Of a stretch of DNA of 64,000 nt, positions 36,273 to 49,400 are shown piece after piece. Under the pieces are notes generated by a model, which was not told the DNA's origin, made no database searches, and worked only from the letters and a program-made list of their open reading frames with translations. A program made the translations under genes and the position numbers. Numbering within the stretch: the stretch's first letter is position 1; the number at the start of each line of letters is the position of its first letter. Source of the stretch: Telmatactis stephensoni (Eukaryota; Cnidaria; Anthozoa; Actiniaria; Isophelliidae); assembly GCA_029948255.1 (NCBI GenBank), contig JALIZF010001577.1:310001-374000 (forward strand), given 5' to 3'.

Positions 36273-36850
36273 TTAACAAGGGAAATCTCTTTTTTTTCTT
36301 TCCCTCTTTCGCAGACATTTCTCTATTTCATTTTCTTTTCGGTTGGGAAGATCTTTGGAAATAGATCTTGCTGCTTCATTAAACATCTCCGTTATTTCTG
36401 AGAGCCACGACTTGTCGCCAAACCTTACGGTGCAGGCAATAGAGAAGAGAATGCTTTCGAGAATTATCCATTCTATGTCAGAAAAGGAACCTAATTTTGG
36501 TGTTTCTCCTTGCGATCTGGTATATTCTTCTGAGGTAATATACTTTGCACGAGGTCTTTGCTGTGCTTTCAACTTACTTTTAAGGGATTTTCTTTTCTTT
36601 TTTGGTGGTGTTTTCTCAAAAGGTTTCCCGTTGTCGCAATGTTTACATCTACAAATTGAGGAACAAGCCTGTTTGCTTTTGAAACAAGGACATCTACTTC
36701 TATATTTCCGCTTCCTGTTCTGGTTGTCTGTGGTTGTCGTGAAGCAATTCTTGTTTTCCTTGCTGAGAACTGCATTTACTCCACATCGGCATGATATAGT
36801 TTGTGTGGTACTGAAAGTTTTCGGATTTTGTTTTGTAGTAGTTTTTGTGG
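36273..36850 (-). CDS. CXC (tesmin/TSO1-like) domain protein, 3' part
   Basis: The minus-strand frame reads CRCGVNAVLSKENKNC, then CPCFKSKQACSSICRCKHC, a basic stretch KTPPKKKRKSLKSK, and WIILESILFSIACTVRFGD before ending at a stop. The pattern CxC...CPC...C...CRC..C is typical of CXC domains, which bind DNA. The exon is open upstream into a gtatac palindrome at 36849-36880, and no start was identified. The OTU-like exon at 37590-38586 lies upstream on the same strand, so the two could belong to one gene, but the junction frame could not be proven. A protein with OTU and CXC parts might be a transposon ORF rather than a host gene. Confidence 0.6.
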
Positions 36851-37087
36851 TTACTGGCTTGTATACAAGCCAGTAACCATTATGTCATCGAGCGTGTAAG
36901 TAAGTGTGTAAGTGTGTATGTGCGTAAGTGTGTAAGTAATTCGGATTTCCCGAAGTCGTTCACGAAGAGAGAACGAAAAACGTACGGAATTGGCGCGAGG
37001 ATTACTTAACTCATTTTTTAGACAGCGGTTGTTATAATTTCATTAGATATTTCCTTTCGATGAAAAAATCTTAGAAGTTTTCGATAA

Positions 37088-37487
37088 ATATGGAGTCTAC
37101 GAACACACTCGGCATTCGCTTCGTCGATACCGCTGACAAAAAGGTCAAGCAGACTCGTTTTTCCATGTGGCTTGTGTAGACAATGATTTATCTTTATTTT
37201 TCTTATTTAACCAGGTACAGCTTTTATTTTACCTATCACTACACTACTGGGGGAAATATGCAAAAAAGATGTGAAATACACGTGAAAATTATTTTTGAAT
37301 TTAATTAGTCATTTAACAAAGAGCCAATGAGTCCAGATGTGACTACAAAGACTGTTCTGTTTGTTCAGTAACCTCAAAACATTTAGGAATAGAAAGTTGT
37401 GGTTTGCCTAGTTTGTCATTTTCTTTTTGTAATATATAATTTGGAGGACTTTTTGGAGCACTTTCATCATTCTCGTAGACTCCATAT
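37088..37487. repeat. Possible short-TIR element
   Basis: TATGGAGTCTACGA at 37089 and TCGTAGACTCCATA at about 37473 are inverted. Apart from the termini no internal pairing was seen. Direct copies of CCAGTAACCA lie further out at 36870 and 37602. Confidence 0.4.
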
Positions 37488-37589
37488 TGACAGAACAATT
37501 ATAATTATTTTTTCTCGAAAGCATTCTTTCTTTCTTTTCTATTTATTTTTGTTGGTTTGTTTGTTTAGTTTAATTGCTTTGCTTGTTTA

Positions 37590-38586
37590 TTTATCATTTG
37601 ACCAGTAACCACATGTCCTCTTAGAGGGCTTTTTCTGTTTTCTGTTTCAGTATTCATGCGAGGAATTAATATTGAATAGTGTTCGTTCTGAAGGTCAAGA
37701 AGTAGAGGAACTTGAGATAATTCTCTTGTTTCTGGAGTTATAAACACAGTTGGCCAGTTCAGTGCTGCGGTGATTAAAACAATTGGAATGGCCAAGGCAT
37801 TAGCTGCCCCTAGTCCAGTCCCAGACTCTCTTTCTTGCCGCTCCAGGACTCGTGGAGAAAGAGAGTCCAGTATAACTTGCATGCGCATGTCAGCTTAGTG
37901 ACCACGCGATCACCACATTCATGTGGTGCTCGCGTGGTTACAAATCCTAAAAGTCATCTAATGATTCAAGATGGTTGAAGAAGAAAGTGTTTTGTATACA
38001 CGATATCAGTCTCATTTCGGAAAGCCATTTGTTGATTCAGTGAGCTATGCACTTGGAAAAACCAACTATAATCTTTTACCAAAGTTTGAGCAGTTACTGG
38101 CTATTTACGGATGGACAGTTGGGAAAGACGTATTTGTGAATTTTTCGATACGCATCACTACCACTGCTATCAAACACTGACATGTACATTTGCATATTGC
38201 AAGCTCGCAAAATACTAATTAATCAATTGATTGGCTCATTTTGCACATGCGCATGCAAGTTATACTGGACTCTCTTTCTCCGCGAGTCCTGGAGCGGCAA
38301 GAAAGAGAGTCTGGGACTGGACTATAGCTGCCCCGAGAGGCATCGCATCCCCAAGCCCATGATCGCTGAAACATTGTTGCTTCAAGAATGAAAGTCTCCA
38401 TGGAGCTACTGGCAAAGTTATATCTATCTGGGTGTGATAGTCATTTTGATCAATGATCACACGTGTCACAGGGTCTGGAAGGGTTTCCGCTCGCCATCTT
38501 GAATACCGAGTGAAGACTGGGTTTCGTGGGTTCCTTTTTTGTCTCTTTTTCAACCCAAATAATTTTTTCCAACCTTGAATTTCCAT
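37590..38586 (-). pseudogene. OTU-like coding exon split by a MITE
   Basis: The coding sequence upstream of the insertion (38586-38325) reads AETLPDPVTRVIIDQNDYHT... to SDHGLGDAMPLGAA. It resumes after the insertion (37810-37590) with NALAIPIVLITAALNWPTVF and NEHYSILIPR. The pattern GxAxxLxAANALxIPIxLIT followed by HY resembles the end of OTU-type cysteine proteases or vertnin-like proteins, the H of HY being a candidate catalytic histidine; no catalytic Cys box is visible. The MITE at 37811-38324 plus one copy of its target duplication breaks the frame unless it is spliced out. The assignment rests on short motifs. Confidence 0.5.
37811..38324. mobile_element. 514-bp MITE with 10-bp target duplication
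   Basis: The termini are TAGTCCAGTCCCAGACTCTC and its complement. The 10-bp direct repeat TAGCTGCCCC flanks it at 37801-37810 and 38325-38334. The arms also pair in gcatgcgcatg. It interrupts an OTU-like coding exon. Confidence 0.85.
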
Positions 38587-39472
38587 TATTTAAATTTTTC
38601 CTACAAACTTGAACAATTTTTTCTTCAAAAAAAAAAGGAAAAAAGAAATTATCGAAAAAAATATTGTTTTACGGCCGCCATCTTGGATTTAGCTGAGCTC
38701 GCGCTATTCTGCGCAGTAAAAGTGCGCGTGAACAATGCCCGCGAACGTCCTTAATTCCAGATCGAATTTCGATAAGTAAGATTGTTCAGAGTAGCCTGAA
38801 CCAATGTCAGAATATAAAACGATTGTCAGACTACATATGAGCAAGCGATAAGGTTTAGTGCAGTTTTAATAGGAGATTTGTGGCCTGTTGGTCGTTGAAG
38901 GTCGTGCTTCGAAGAGGGCCGTTGGACTATCTATTCAAATTCACTTGACAGACTTCAAAACGTGAAATAAATCACAAATATCATTCTTTACCTCTGAGTA
39001 TATTTCTAAATATGGTGCATAAAAATAAGCTCTCGATCAGCAATTTTCTGTCACAGATAGAGCTTGACATGCGTAGTTGAGCCTAGTCCGTAAATAGCGA
39101 ACTAAAAATTTGTATTGGCGAGAGCCTTTCGTTTCTCGGTCGATGACCAAGAGGAACGCAGGCTCTGGGGACGAGATTGGGGACGAGATTTCACCATCAT
39201 TAGAGATAGTTCGGAGGACGTACATGCTCCAAAAGCATGCAACGTTCAGGAAATCGACAACACAACTACTTTGAATAAAGACGCTAAAAAAGGAAAGAAA
39301 AAAGAAAGAACAAAAGATAATTAAAACTTTTACTGAAATGAAAACATACTGAATAATAACAAGACAAGAAACGAAAAACAAAAAATTCAAAATGAAATAA
39401 TGTTTGAATGGCCACTGGAGACAATTATTCTCTATTCCACTCGAAATAAGATACCCTTCAAGGAAAAATAGT
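38587..39472. other. Non-coding stretch
   Basis: No gene was recognised. The open frame on the minus strand at 39037-39558 runs into the next element and has no domain. Confidence 0.4.
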
Positions 39473-40399
39473 TTAAGGATACACGGGACACAAAATCGCT
39501 TCAAATTGCTAATTTTTAGAAAACGTGCTGTAAGGTTGATTAGGGTATAATCTTTCATTTTATGAGAAAAGCAAACTAAAACGTTTTTTACAAAGCGAGT
39601 TATTTCAAAAAAATAATCACCCCTGTGTAAATAAACCTTAATCCTTTGAAAGTTAAAATCATGCTTTTCTCGGGAAGAGATTTTAGAGAAAAATGCAACT
39701 TTAAAAGGTTTATTCCCCCTTGGTAATCAATCAATTTCAACGATATTTGGCAGGTTGATTCAAAAGATATTCATCTTCCAAAGTGTGTCTGCGTTTCCTA
39801 TTTTTTCTATTCTTTCTTTAGATATGAGGCATTTTGTGAAGAGGGCCCCTAAAAACACGTATGAAGGCGTTCCAAACTAAATTGGCTTTTTCCATTTTAT
39901 TTATTTTTACTTCATTTTTGATCTTTTATTTTTTCATTTGGCGAATTTCTAATTAAAAAGCCTGATTGTCAGTTATCTGTTTATCCACTGGCAGTACGCG
40001 TACGATTTATCTAAAAAACGTTAACTTGGTAGAAATTTTCTAAAATGGAAAAAGCCAATTTAGTTTGGAACGCCTTTATGTCGAACTTCAAAATTCAATT
40101 AGAAAAGAATGGAGCGTTAATTAAAAAAACCAGACACACTTTGCAAAACAAGGTGGAATAAAAATTTGATCCATCCATACAAAACGGAAGGAGAATAAAC
40201 CTCAAATTCGGAGACTGCGCTTTTTCTTCGGTACTTGATAATTCCCAAATTAATCAGTTTTATCGGAAAAAGATATAAGATATGTAAATTTTGGTCTTTA
40301 GGCTTTTAGAAAATGTATATTTTATTAGGAGTTAACGTAAAGTAAGCGGGCCACTAGGGTTCAAAGTGAAGTACTCGATTGTGTCCCGTGTATCCTTAA
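39473..40399. mobile_element. 927-bp TTAA-flanked foldback
   Basis: TTAAGGATACACGGGACACA at the left and its complement at the right end in TTAA (39473-39476, 40396-40399). Inner arms pair too: ggcgttccaaactaaattgg with ccaatttagtttggaacgcc. Non-coding. Confidence 0.8.
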
Positions 40400-42038
40400 T
40401 AATCTAGCCATATGGCGTACTGATAATATTTAACAATTATTCTCTGAACTGGAGGTAAATATTCCTAAAACCGCTATTCACCGACAGTGAAGAGAATAAT
40501 TGTTTTAGTATATACCAACTCCACAACCCAACAAATAAAACTACAATAGTTTTAAAATGTTAATAGAAAAAAGCGCGCGAAAAATAAGCCTCGTTTGCAG
40601 ACACTGGGAACACGTTTAGTCTCTACAAATACTGTCAGTAACTGCAGTCTTTTACCTATTTTAGCATGTTTCTTAGTGCTTTTAAACGCATTATCGATTA
40701 GAGGACAACTGTAATCCTTGAAAACAATTGTTCAAGGGTGAAAAGGGATTTGATCAGAAACACTGGAGTCAAACTTTCTCTCGAGAGATCGAGGGTCAGT
40801 TCTACAACTCTTTCAAGCGCGCTTCAAGTGTTATTATCTTAAAATGCTGTGTTTGGTGGACAAACTTTTTCCGGGCCTTTTAAGGTCCTCTTGAGACGTC
40901 TCAAGATAATTTAGTTTGTCGTTGTCATAATCTTGTAGATGTGATCGCCAAATGCAAAATTAAAGCCACTCGAATCAACCGAGGTAAGACTATTATAAAA
41001 TTGATTCCGTCGCTTTTTTCGTATATATGTTAATTCTTTAAATTTTCTAATTACCTTCCTTTTATTTCTAAATCCATGTTGCTAAAAAAATACTATTTAG
41101 GAAATGAAAAAGCCGAGTAAATATTTAACAGAAAATTTGCAAAATCTTTGAATCACTTGGCATGACAACATGTGCAGCTCGTTTCTTTCTAAAATACTCT
41201 TCAAACCGGATAAATGTCGAAGCTTTCTTTAGTTTTAGAAGACTTCATGATTCTGTTGTAGTTTTTTTCTTTCATTTTCTTTCTTTTTTTCTTTCTTTTT
41301 TTTTTTTCTTCGTTAAAAGAGACCATGAAAAGCTCATTATCCCGAGCTTGGGAAGTAGATATGTGTTTCGCCCAGTCGCGCAATTACGAAGGCTTCAAAC
41401 TGGATTGTCTGACGGTCGTATTTATTACAATCTGTGCTGGTTCGAAGACTACAAGAAACGTAAATGTTAGATATTGATCGGAATAATACATTAATTTCGG
41501 TAAAGATTGAGCTTACCCATTGGCGCATCTTAGTTATGATGGCGACTAGACGAATGAATGATTCTTTACACTAATTATCTACTTATTATGTCACTAATTA
41601 CCGCGCGTGCATATGTCGTCATTTTGGACGAAACACTCGCCCCCGCCTTAAGAAAGTAAATGTAATTTCCCTTTTGTTCATTTCAATTGCTTTTTCCCTT
41701 ATTACAACTGAGATCTCGAATGGGCTCTTCGTTTTGCATCGACATTTCCCATGACAAATACAACGAATAATCTCAGAAAGTTAAGTTTACTTCAAATATT
41801 TCTGAAAATTGGCGCCAAACCTTTACGATGGCGCAATTATAGGACAGCGGTTTGAACAAAATTACGGTTTTTATTATTTTTTAAATGACGGTAAAAAGGT
41901 GTGATGATAAAAAGATTCAACGGTAGAAAGTTCTTATGGTAAAAAGTAAAAGGTAGAACGGTAAAAATGATGTATAACAGTAAAAAGGTAACAGAAAAGG
42001 ATTTTGACGCAATCTGCCACGGATTATATATCTTTCTT
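40400..42038. other. Non-coding stretch upstream of the receptor gene
   Basis: No gene was seen on either strand. It contains pyrimidine-rich tracts (about 41267-41310) and a run of aacggtaaaaa-like degenerate units (about 41885-42000). Confidence 0.45.
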
Positions 42039-42058
42039 TCTTTCTTTCTTTTCTTCTT

Positions 42059-42112
<54 letters not shown>

Positions 42113-42159
42113 ATTGATAAAATTCCGTGGTTAAATAAAGTTCTATATATATCTATCTA

Positions 42160-42192
<33 letters not shown>

Positions 42193-42193
42193 C
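42039..42193. repeat. (CTTT)n, (CT)n, (TATC)n microsatellite cluster
   Basis: tttctttctttc units are followed by an uninterrupted (CT)n at about 42069-42111, then a short (TATC)n and another (CTTT)n ending near 42193. Confidence 0.9.
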
Positions 42194-43441
42194 ATTATGT
42201 TTTTACCAACTTTGTTTGGAACAAAGATCACAGCGTTGGCCATTAATTAGCATGAAAGACGAAACACCTAACTGAGCTTTATCAGCGAGTAAATAAAGAC
42301 TCCATGTGCAACCTGCACTTCTCACAGCAACTCCCAAGGTCGAGGGATAACTGAATAAAAACAGTTTTACATCTGAAAAGTTCTCCATTTTCTCTGAAGT
42401 GAAGACCTTTTGTTTAAATGAAATAGGGATTATAGAAAAATAACGGAACTAATAAAATTTGACTAACAAAATACGTTTAGCTGTTTTACATAGAAAGTAC
42501 AATCATATTCCTCAGGGTCTGACCAGTCAAATGTTTCACATACATCATGCATTACTATAAGTCAATACCAAGTTCATTTTATTTGAACAGATCCTGGACC
42601 GTGTTAATTGTATGCTCATGTTTAAATTATGCAGCTGCTTAGTTCCAGTTGTGTCAATTAATCAGTCAGAACGTCCAAGGTAAATAATACTCCGTGTTGG
42701 CAGGTGACCATGAACTTGTAAAGAATCTTTAAAACTAATTTGTGGCGAAGGCTCAAGGACGAACGCATGACAAGCAAAGTTATTTACGCCGTCAGACAAG
42801 GTAAACTTCTTTTTTTTCAAACACAGATCTTCCGAAAATATAATATTTAAAATGATTTTTTTTTCAATATCGGTTAGTAATGGCTAAAGGTGCCAAAACC
42901 TAGCCTTTCTTACAAGTTTTAATCAGTCAAGTTTATGGTTTGGATTAACACTCAAATTCGATTTTTACCAGTTAAAAACTGATCTAATAGGATAAAATGC
43001 CTGTTAAAACTGTCTTTGGAATTGTACAAAGTTGTTATCCTGCATTTTTATTTAAATTTAGCAACTTTCAAGTGGAATGTAAAGAACATATATGGCAAAT
43101 GAGCGACTGGAGGCCTAAACCTAACTTTGGATTCAAATTTTCTCTTTGGATGAGCATTTTAATTCGACTTTATCGATCAAAACTACAAATCACCTAAATT
43201 TTATGAAAGAAATTACTCTAGCTTTATACAACACTTGTTTTTAGACTGAGAGGTTCTTGTTGCTTAATGCTTGAATATGAAAATGAAAAAAAAATCTCTT
43301 AAAAAAGAATTAAGAATGAGGTACTCGATCCACGGCTACATAGATGTGTTTTCGCTTTCGCTATGTTGCAGGAAATATTGCGTCGCGTTCCTGGCCTTAA
43401 AATGATACTTAGCTTGCATTGGTTTCATTAATTCAAATTAG

Positions 43442-46400
43442 ATGAAACGTATACTTAACTGGCTTGTCTTCGTCGCCATGGTAACACGTATCCAGGGGCA
43501 ACACACGAAATCACCTACACACCAGCTTCACGACTGTGCAGGAAAAGCCATTACAGCGATAGTGATGGAGAACCCACCTTATGTCATTTACAACAGCAGC
43601 AAAGGAGGAGAACCCGGTGGTGTAATGGTTGATTTCTTTACATCTTCGGTAAAGATGTGTTACGAAGAGTGTAATATCACGTGGAAGGTAATAGGACTTG
43701 TGGTTACACTGCCGGTACCAAACTTCAGTTAAGGTGGCTGGACCCTATTTCGCCAGTGCGCGGGTAGTCGAATTGAAGCGGCTATTAATTGCGTTACAGA
43801 ATTAAGTTGACCAAACTTTTTACGCACACCTACTACAAATGGACCAAATTTTATAATGATGCTAGTTTGGTTGAAATCGGAGCTTTTTTAACATCGAAAT
43901 TGTTATACACTTGATTTGAAATTTTGCCAATTTTCTCAAAATCCAGACCTCGACGAGCAAAACGATTTATGAGACTTTGTAAATCAAATGTTTGTCTATA
44001 ATGTGAGAGCGTTTCAAGAAATTCTATTAAGCCGATTTTGAGTAAAAACGGAGCAATTATTTAACTTTGAAGAAATTTAAAACCGCGGGTGCTCTACTAA
44101 ATTAATTTTATAACAATAATTTTCCAAAGAAAAGTTGCAATATTTTTGGTTCCAAATAATACCAAGGCATGGTTCTTTATTTTGTGAATATGTCATCGTA
44201 TTTGCAGTTTTTGATCGCCGTTGAGACGACTGTACGTAAAGCACTAAATTGCTGCGTTTATCTCGGAATTTCGACATCCACGTTAATAATACTGTTTCTT
44301 GAAAACTAGTAGATGAATTTTTTTTTATTTCTCGATATTGAATATTCAATCCTTTACCAGTAAGGTGTGTAAATTACAAAGGCATTGAAGTTTTTTAAGA
44401 ACATTAAATAATTTTTTAAACATTGCCATATGTGCATCTCTATTCTCCGAGTTGTTGCCGGTGTTTGATTATGCATGCCTGCATGCGTGTCGCTTTGGCA
44501 CCTCGTGCAAAAAATGCAAATACATGGAAGTCTTCCAAGTTACCTGGACTGGTGAACTACTTTTCTTCGCCTTTTTAGCCTTTAATGTGTTTTCCTGCAA
44601 TATTTCACTTCTCCGTTTTCTTTTTGTACAAGGAAATACCATAGTTCTAGAAACTGTAGTAAGGAACTGCTACGTACAGCGTTACTCTGGATATCACTGG
44701 CGTGACTTTCCATGTATATTTGCATTTTTTGCACGAGGCGCCAAAGCGACACCCATGCAGGCATGCATAATCAAACACTGGCAACAACTCGGAGAATAGA
44801 GATGCACATATGGCAATGTTTAAAAAATTATTTAATGTTCTTAAAAAACTTCAATGCCTTTGTAATTTACACACCTTACTGGTAAAGGATAGAATATTCA
44901 ATATCGAGAAATAAAAAAAAATTCATCTACTAGTTTTCAAGAACCAGTATTATTAACGTGGATGTCGAAATTCCGAGTTAAACGCGGCAATTTAGTGCTT
45001 TACGTACAGTCATCTCAACGGCGATCAAAAACTGCAAATACGATGACATATTCACAAAATAAAGAACCATGCCTTGGTATTATTTGGAACCAAAAATATT
45101 GCAACTTTTCTTTGGAAAATTATTGTTATAAAATTAATTTAGTAGAGCACCCGCGGTTTTAAATTTCTTCAAAGTTAAATAATTGCTCCGTTTTTACTCA
45201 AAATCGGCTTAATAGAATTTCTTGAAACGCTCTCACATTATAGACAAACATTTGATTTACAAAGTCTCATAAATCGTTTTGCTCGTCGAGGTCTGGATTT
45301 TGAGAAAATTGGCAAAATTTCAAATCAAGTGTATAACAATTTCGATGTTAAAAAAGCTCCGATTTCAACCAAACTAGCATCATTATAAAATTTGGTCCAT
45401 TTGTAGTAGGTGTGCGTAAAAAGTTTGGTCAACTTAATTCTGTAACGCAATTAATAGCCGCTTCAATTCGACTACCCGCGCACTGGCGAAATAGGGTCCA
45501 GCCACCTTAAGCAGCACGCAACAATGTTTTCAGAAACGCGCGGTCTAGAAAAAATGTTACAAATTGTAAAGTGAAAATTAAAGGCATCATGAAACATTGA
45601 TAACTGAATAACGATCATTAAACAGTAGAAAACAAATAATTTTGTACCTAGTATAGCTCCAGACTGCTTTATGGTTTTTGTTTATAAATTAGCCCAAGTG
45701 AGCTTAAGTGATTGTTATGTAAAGTGCTAACCAGAAATGTGTTGGCTAATTTCACAAAGCAGGATGACAAAACCATTTTGAAAATGGCTGGCACGTTAGC
45801 ATAATGTCAGTATTTAAAACATTATATCGATCCACCTGTAAAGCTCTAAAGCGCCTAATGTATCTTTCACCTGTAAAACGGCAAGATTTCTTTCTATAGC
45901 TAAAATACTTCCGTTCGAAATATGCCATTTTACATTCAAATTCAAATTCAGCCATATAACGCGCTTTCTCGTTCTTTATACATTACTTAAGGTGGCTCGA
46001 TATAGTTTTTTACACCAGTTATTGGACTTGAATCAAAGTTTTGATTTTTGTCTATTTCACTTCAATTTGTGTTTCCATAGCAACGGAAAACAAAGATGGC
46101 TGAAATTGATTTATCTAAAATATCTTTCGAACTCGAGCAGCTCTAGATCTAGACAAGGGACTATATGTTTTTGCGATTTATTCAAAAACGGCTTGGTAAA
46201 AGTTTTTGTATTAAGCCTTAATTCAGTCTTTGTTTTAGTATGTAGTTTATTGTCCTATGTCCCTTGTCTAGGGCTGCTCGAGTTCAAAAGATATTTTAGA
46301 AAAATTGATTTCAGCCATCTTTGCTTACCGTTGCTATGGCAATACAAATCGAAGTGAAATAGACAAAAATCAAAACTTTGATTCAAGTCCAATAACTAGT

Positions 46401-49400
46401 GTAAAAACCGTTTTGGTTGGTCAAGAGTAAGTTGCTCAATTCGTGGAGTGAAAAACGGTAGCATGGTCAATAAAAAACTATATCGAGTCACCTTAAAATA
46501 AAAAAATGTATGCACGGCTCCTTGTGAAAGTTATCCATTACATTTTTCTCAGGTTGTCAATGATACTTGCAAACTAGTGGAACATATCCTTAGCAACCAA
46601 GGCGACGTCGCGTTCCCTATTATGTCATCACTAGCAGGCAATTTGACCTGGCCATTATATAAAGGCACACCATACATGTTTCGTACCATAGTAACGGCTA
46701 AACACCGTGCAGTTATCGTCAATAAACACAGATATAACGAAAGGCTAAGGAACATGATGATGGCATCTGTGATGGAAAATTGGCCGATATTTGTGTACAC
46801 TATCGTGTTGGCTGGTCTATCGGGCATCTGCATATGGATTTTGGTAAATATTATTTTCTGGACTGAATCTTCCCCTAGATCTCCATACCACATCACGCAA
46901 AATCAAACCAAAAACAAACAACTGAACAAACAAACGAACAAACAAAAAGGCAACGAAACAAAGATATAAACAATTAAACAAACATATGAACGAACGAACA
47001 AACAAACAGTAAACAAATGAACGAACAACAAACAAACAGCAAACGAACGAATAATAAACAAACAAAAACGAGTGAGCGAAACGAATAAACAAACAAATAA
47101 ACGAATCACTGTAACTGTACTGGAACCAGCACGATTTGTCCGACTAAGAGAGGTTCAATTTGTAGGGAACGAGTTGAGCTTCTATTAGAATGCTCTTTGA
47201 ACGCATGCAAGTTTAGATTCTTATCTTGGATGTGTTTGAACACTAATCTACATTGTCGCATTTGAATACCATCCTATGTGGTTAATCGGGACTTTTGATA
47301 TAAGGCACATTTCAACCTCCAACACATAATGTGTATATGCTTCAGTCTTAAAGTGCTACTCTGATCAAAAAACGGCGAAATTCTATTTAGCAGATACTTT
47401 GTGAAATAAATCTTCAAGGGGCTATTGATCACCAGTTAAAATATCTTTTTAGAATTCAAAAGGGAAGTACTAGATTTTTAGCGTCCATTTTAGATGTCAG
47501 TGACGTCATCGACTTAACTCATGGATTTACTCCATACATTTCTTTGTATTTTATGACTTGAATTATTCTATTCATTTCTGCTCTAATAATTTTGCTTAAG
47601 AGTTTTCTTGCAGTTATTTTGTCAAGGATTAATTGCATGGTCAGTGATCTGCAATTGAAAAAAATTACACTAAGATATTTTGATTGCAAAATACAAAGAA
47701 ATGTATGGAGTGAGTCCATGAGTTAAGTCGATGACGTCACTGGCACCTAAAAAGAACGCTAAAAATCTAGTACTTCCCTTTTGAATATCAAAAAGATATT
47801 TTAACTGGTGATCAATAGACCCTTGAGGATTTATTTCACAAATTTTCTGCGAAATAGAATTTCACCGTTTTTTGATCAGAGTAGCACTTTAAATTGCATT
47901 ATCCTTATTACAAAGACATCTTATAGCTCAGAAACCAATACGGTGACCCCCTCTTTTTTTCTCGCTTTTAGAATTGCCAAACAATTATCTTAAAATGTTT
48001 GGATTTTAAAGGAAATTCATTGATGAAATCTAATGCTCCGGAACTACCTTAATGGAGGAAAATCACATTTTTTCATTCAAATACCTGGAAAAAAAATTAA
48101 TCAAGAAACATTGTTCACTGTATAGTGTAGGTATTTAACCTCGAACCTTTGGTTATTTCTACTTTATAGGAGTCACACACTAATTCCGACGACTTTAAGA
48201 AATCCTTCGTGAGGGGATCATATGATGGATTTTGGTGGGCTTTTGTTTCCATGACGACGGTTGGGTAAGTTTTCCAGAAGGAAAAGATGATGATGATGAT
48301 GATGATGATGAAAATGATGGTTATAATTATCATGCATGCGCCGTCCGGTTGTCTTCGATCGAGGCCGACGTCCTCGACTACGGGCTTTCACACGTCCTAA
48401 AACCTTATGAATTTGATGCGCACTTTAGTTCCTAAATGTTTTGATAAACAAACTCAGATGCCAACAAATTACTCTATCTTTAGGTATGGAGACAAGACTC
48501 CCAAAACAATAATAGGACGGGCGTTTGGTGTGATGTGGATACTCGTTGGTCTTGTCATGGTAGCCATGGTAACAGCTACAGCAACTAACGCTTTGACTAA
48601 CACTGAAAAAGGAATTGGAAATATCATGGTATTACTCTCTTTTGCACATTCATGAAAAGAACATATAATACAAGGCACATTTTTATATCGTTAATTTAAG
48701 ATATGAACGAAAGTTTCGGTAGCCAAAATATCATTTTCCTTTAGCTTCGAATATAAGCAAAATTTTCAAAGTAGATTTCTTCATTTAAGGCATTTTCAGA
48801 CACCCAAGGCGTCTCTTCCCCTTTTTCTAGACGCCCACAGCCTAAGAGATACGCCAAGACGCATTTGACACACATTCCCGCCCCAACCGTGCAGTGCAGT
48901 GACATTGACCGTGCCGTCTTCACAATTATACGAAATCCGCTCTGTTGCGAAGACAAGTAAATTGCGATGACTGCAGTTTAGCGTTTCAGATTTGCTATTG
49001 TCACTAATATCATCAACCTTGTATAAACAAGCCAGTTGCATCGGAGAAAATGTTGCATCGTGTGACACCTCCAAAACCAACCTGTTGCGCGTGCGCAACG
49101 TTGCAAAAGAAGTAGCCTGCGTCACATCCGAACAAATACTTCACGAGAGTATTTGTCCGGATGTGACGTAGGCTACAAAACAAGTTGTATCGTGCGTCCG
49201 GATGTTCAGTTTCCTTCTAAAATTTCTGGTTGACATAAATTATAGGGGTTACTGCCGCTTTGTTTTCAGGTTGCTGTATTGTCGTCTACTGATGCATCTC
49301 TTGTTGCTTCAAGTAAAGGGGCTCAAGCATTAGGTATTTCAAAAGCACCCCTCTAAAGCGACCACCTCCAACCAACCTCTGTTAAACGACCACACTGTAA

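Noticed and set aside
34992..36880. An 18-bp string containing aagccagtaaccacaaaa shared between 34998 and 36862
   Set aside because: Too short to define an element and no consistent boundaries were found; direct CCAGTAACCA copies at 36870 and 37602 are only suggestive.
41162..41470. Plus-strand ORF of 102 codons with poly-Phe stretch
   Set aside because: Driven by a pyrimidine-rich tract; no domain or splice support.
44077..45162. Two mirrored ORFs of 66 and 90 codons
   Set aside because: The same palindrome arm read on opposite strands; no domain.
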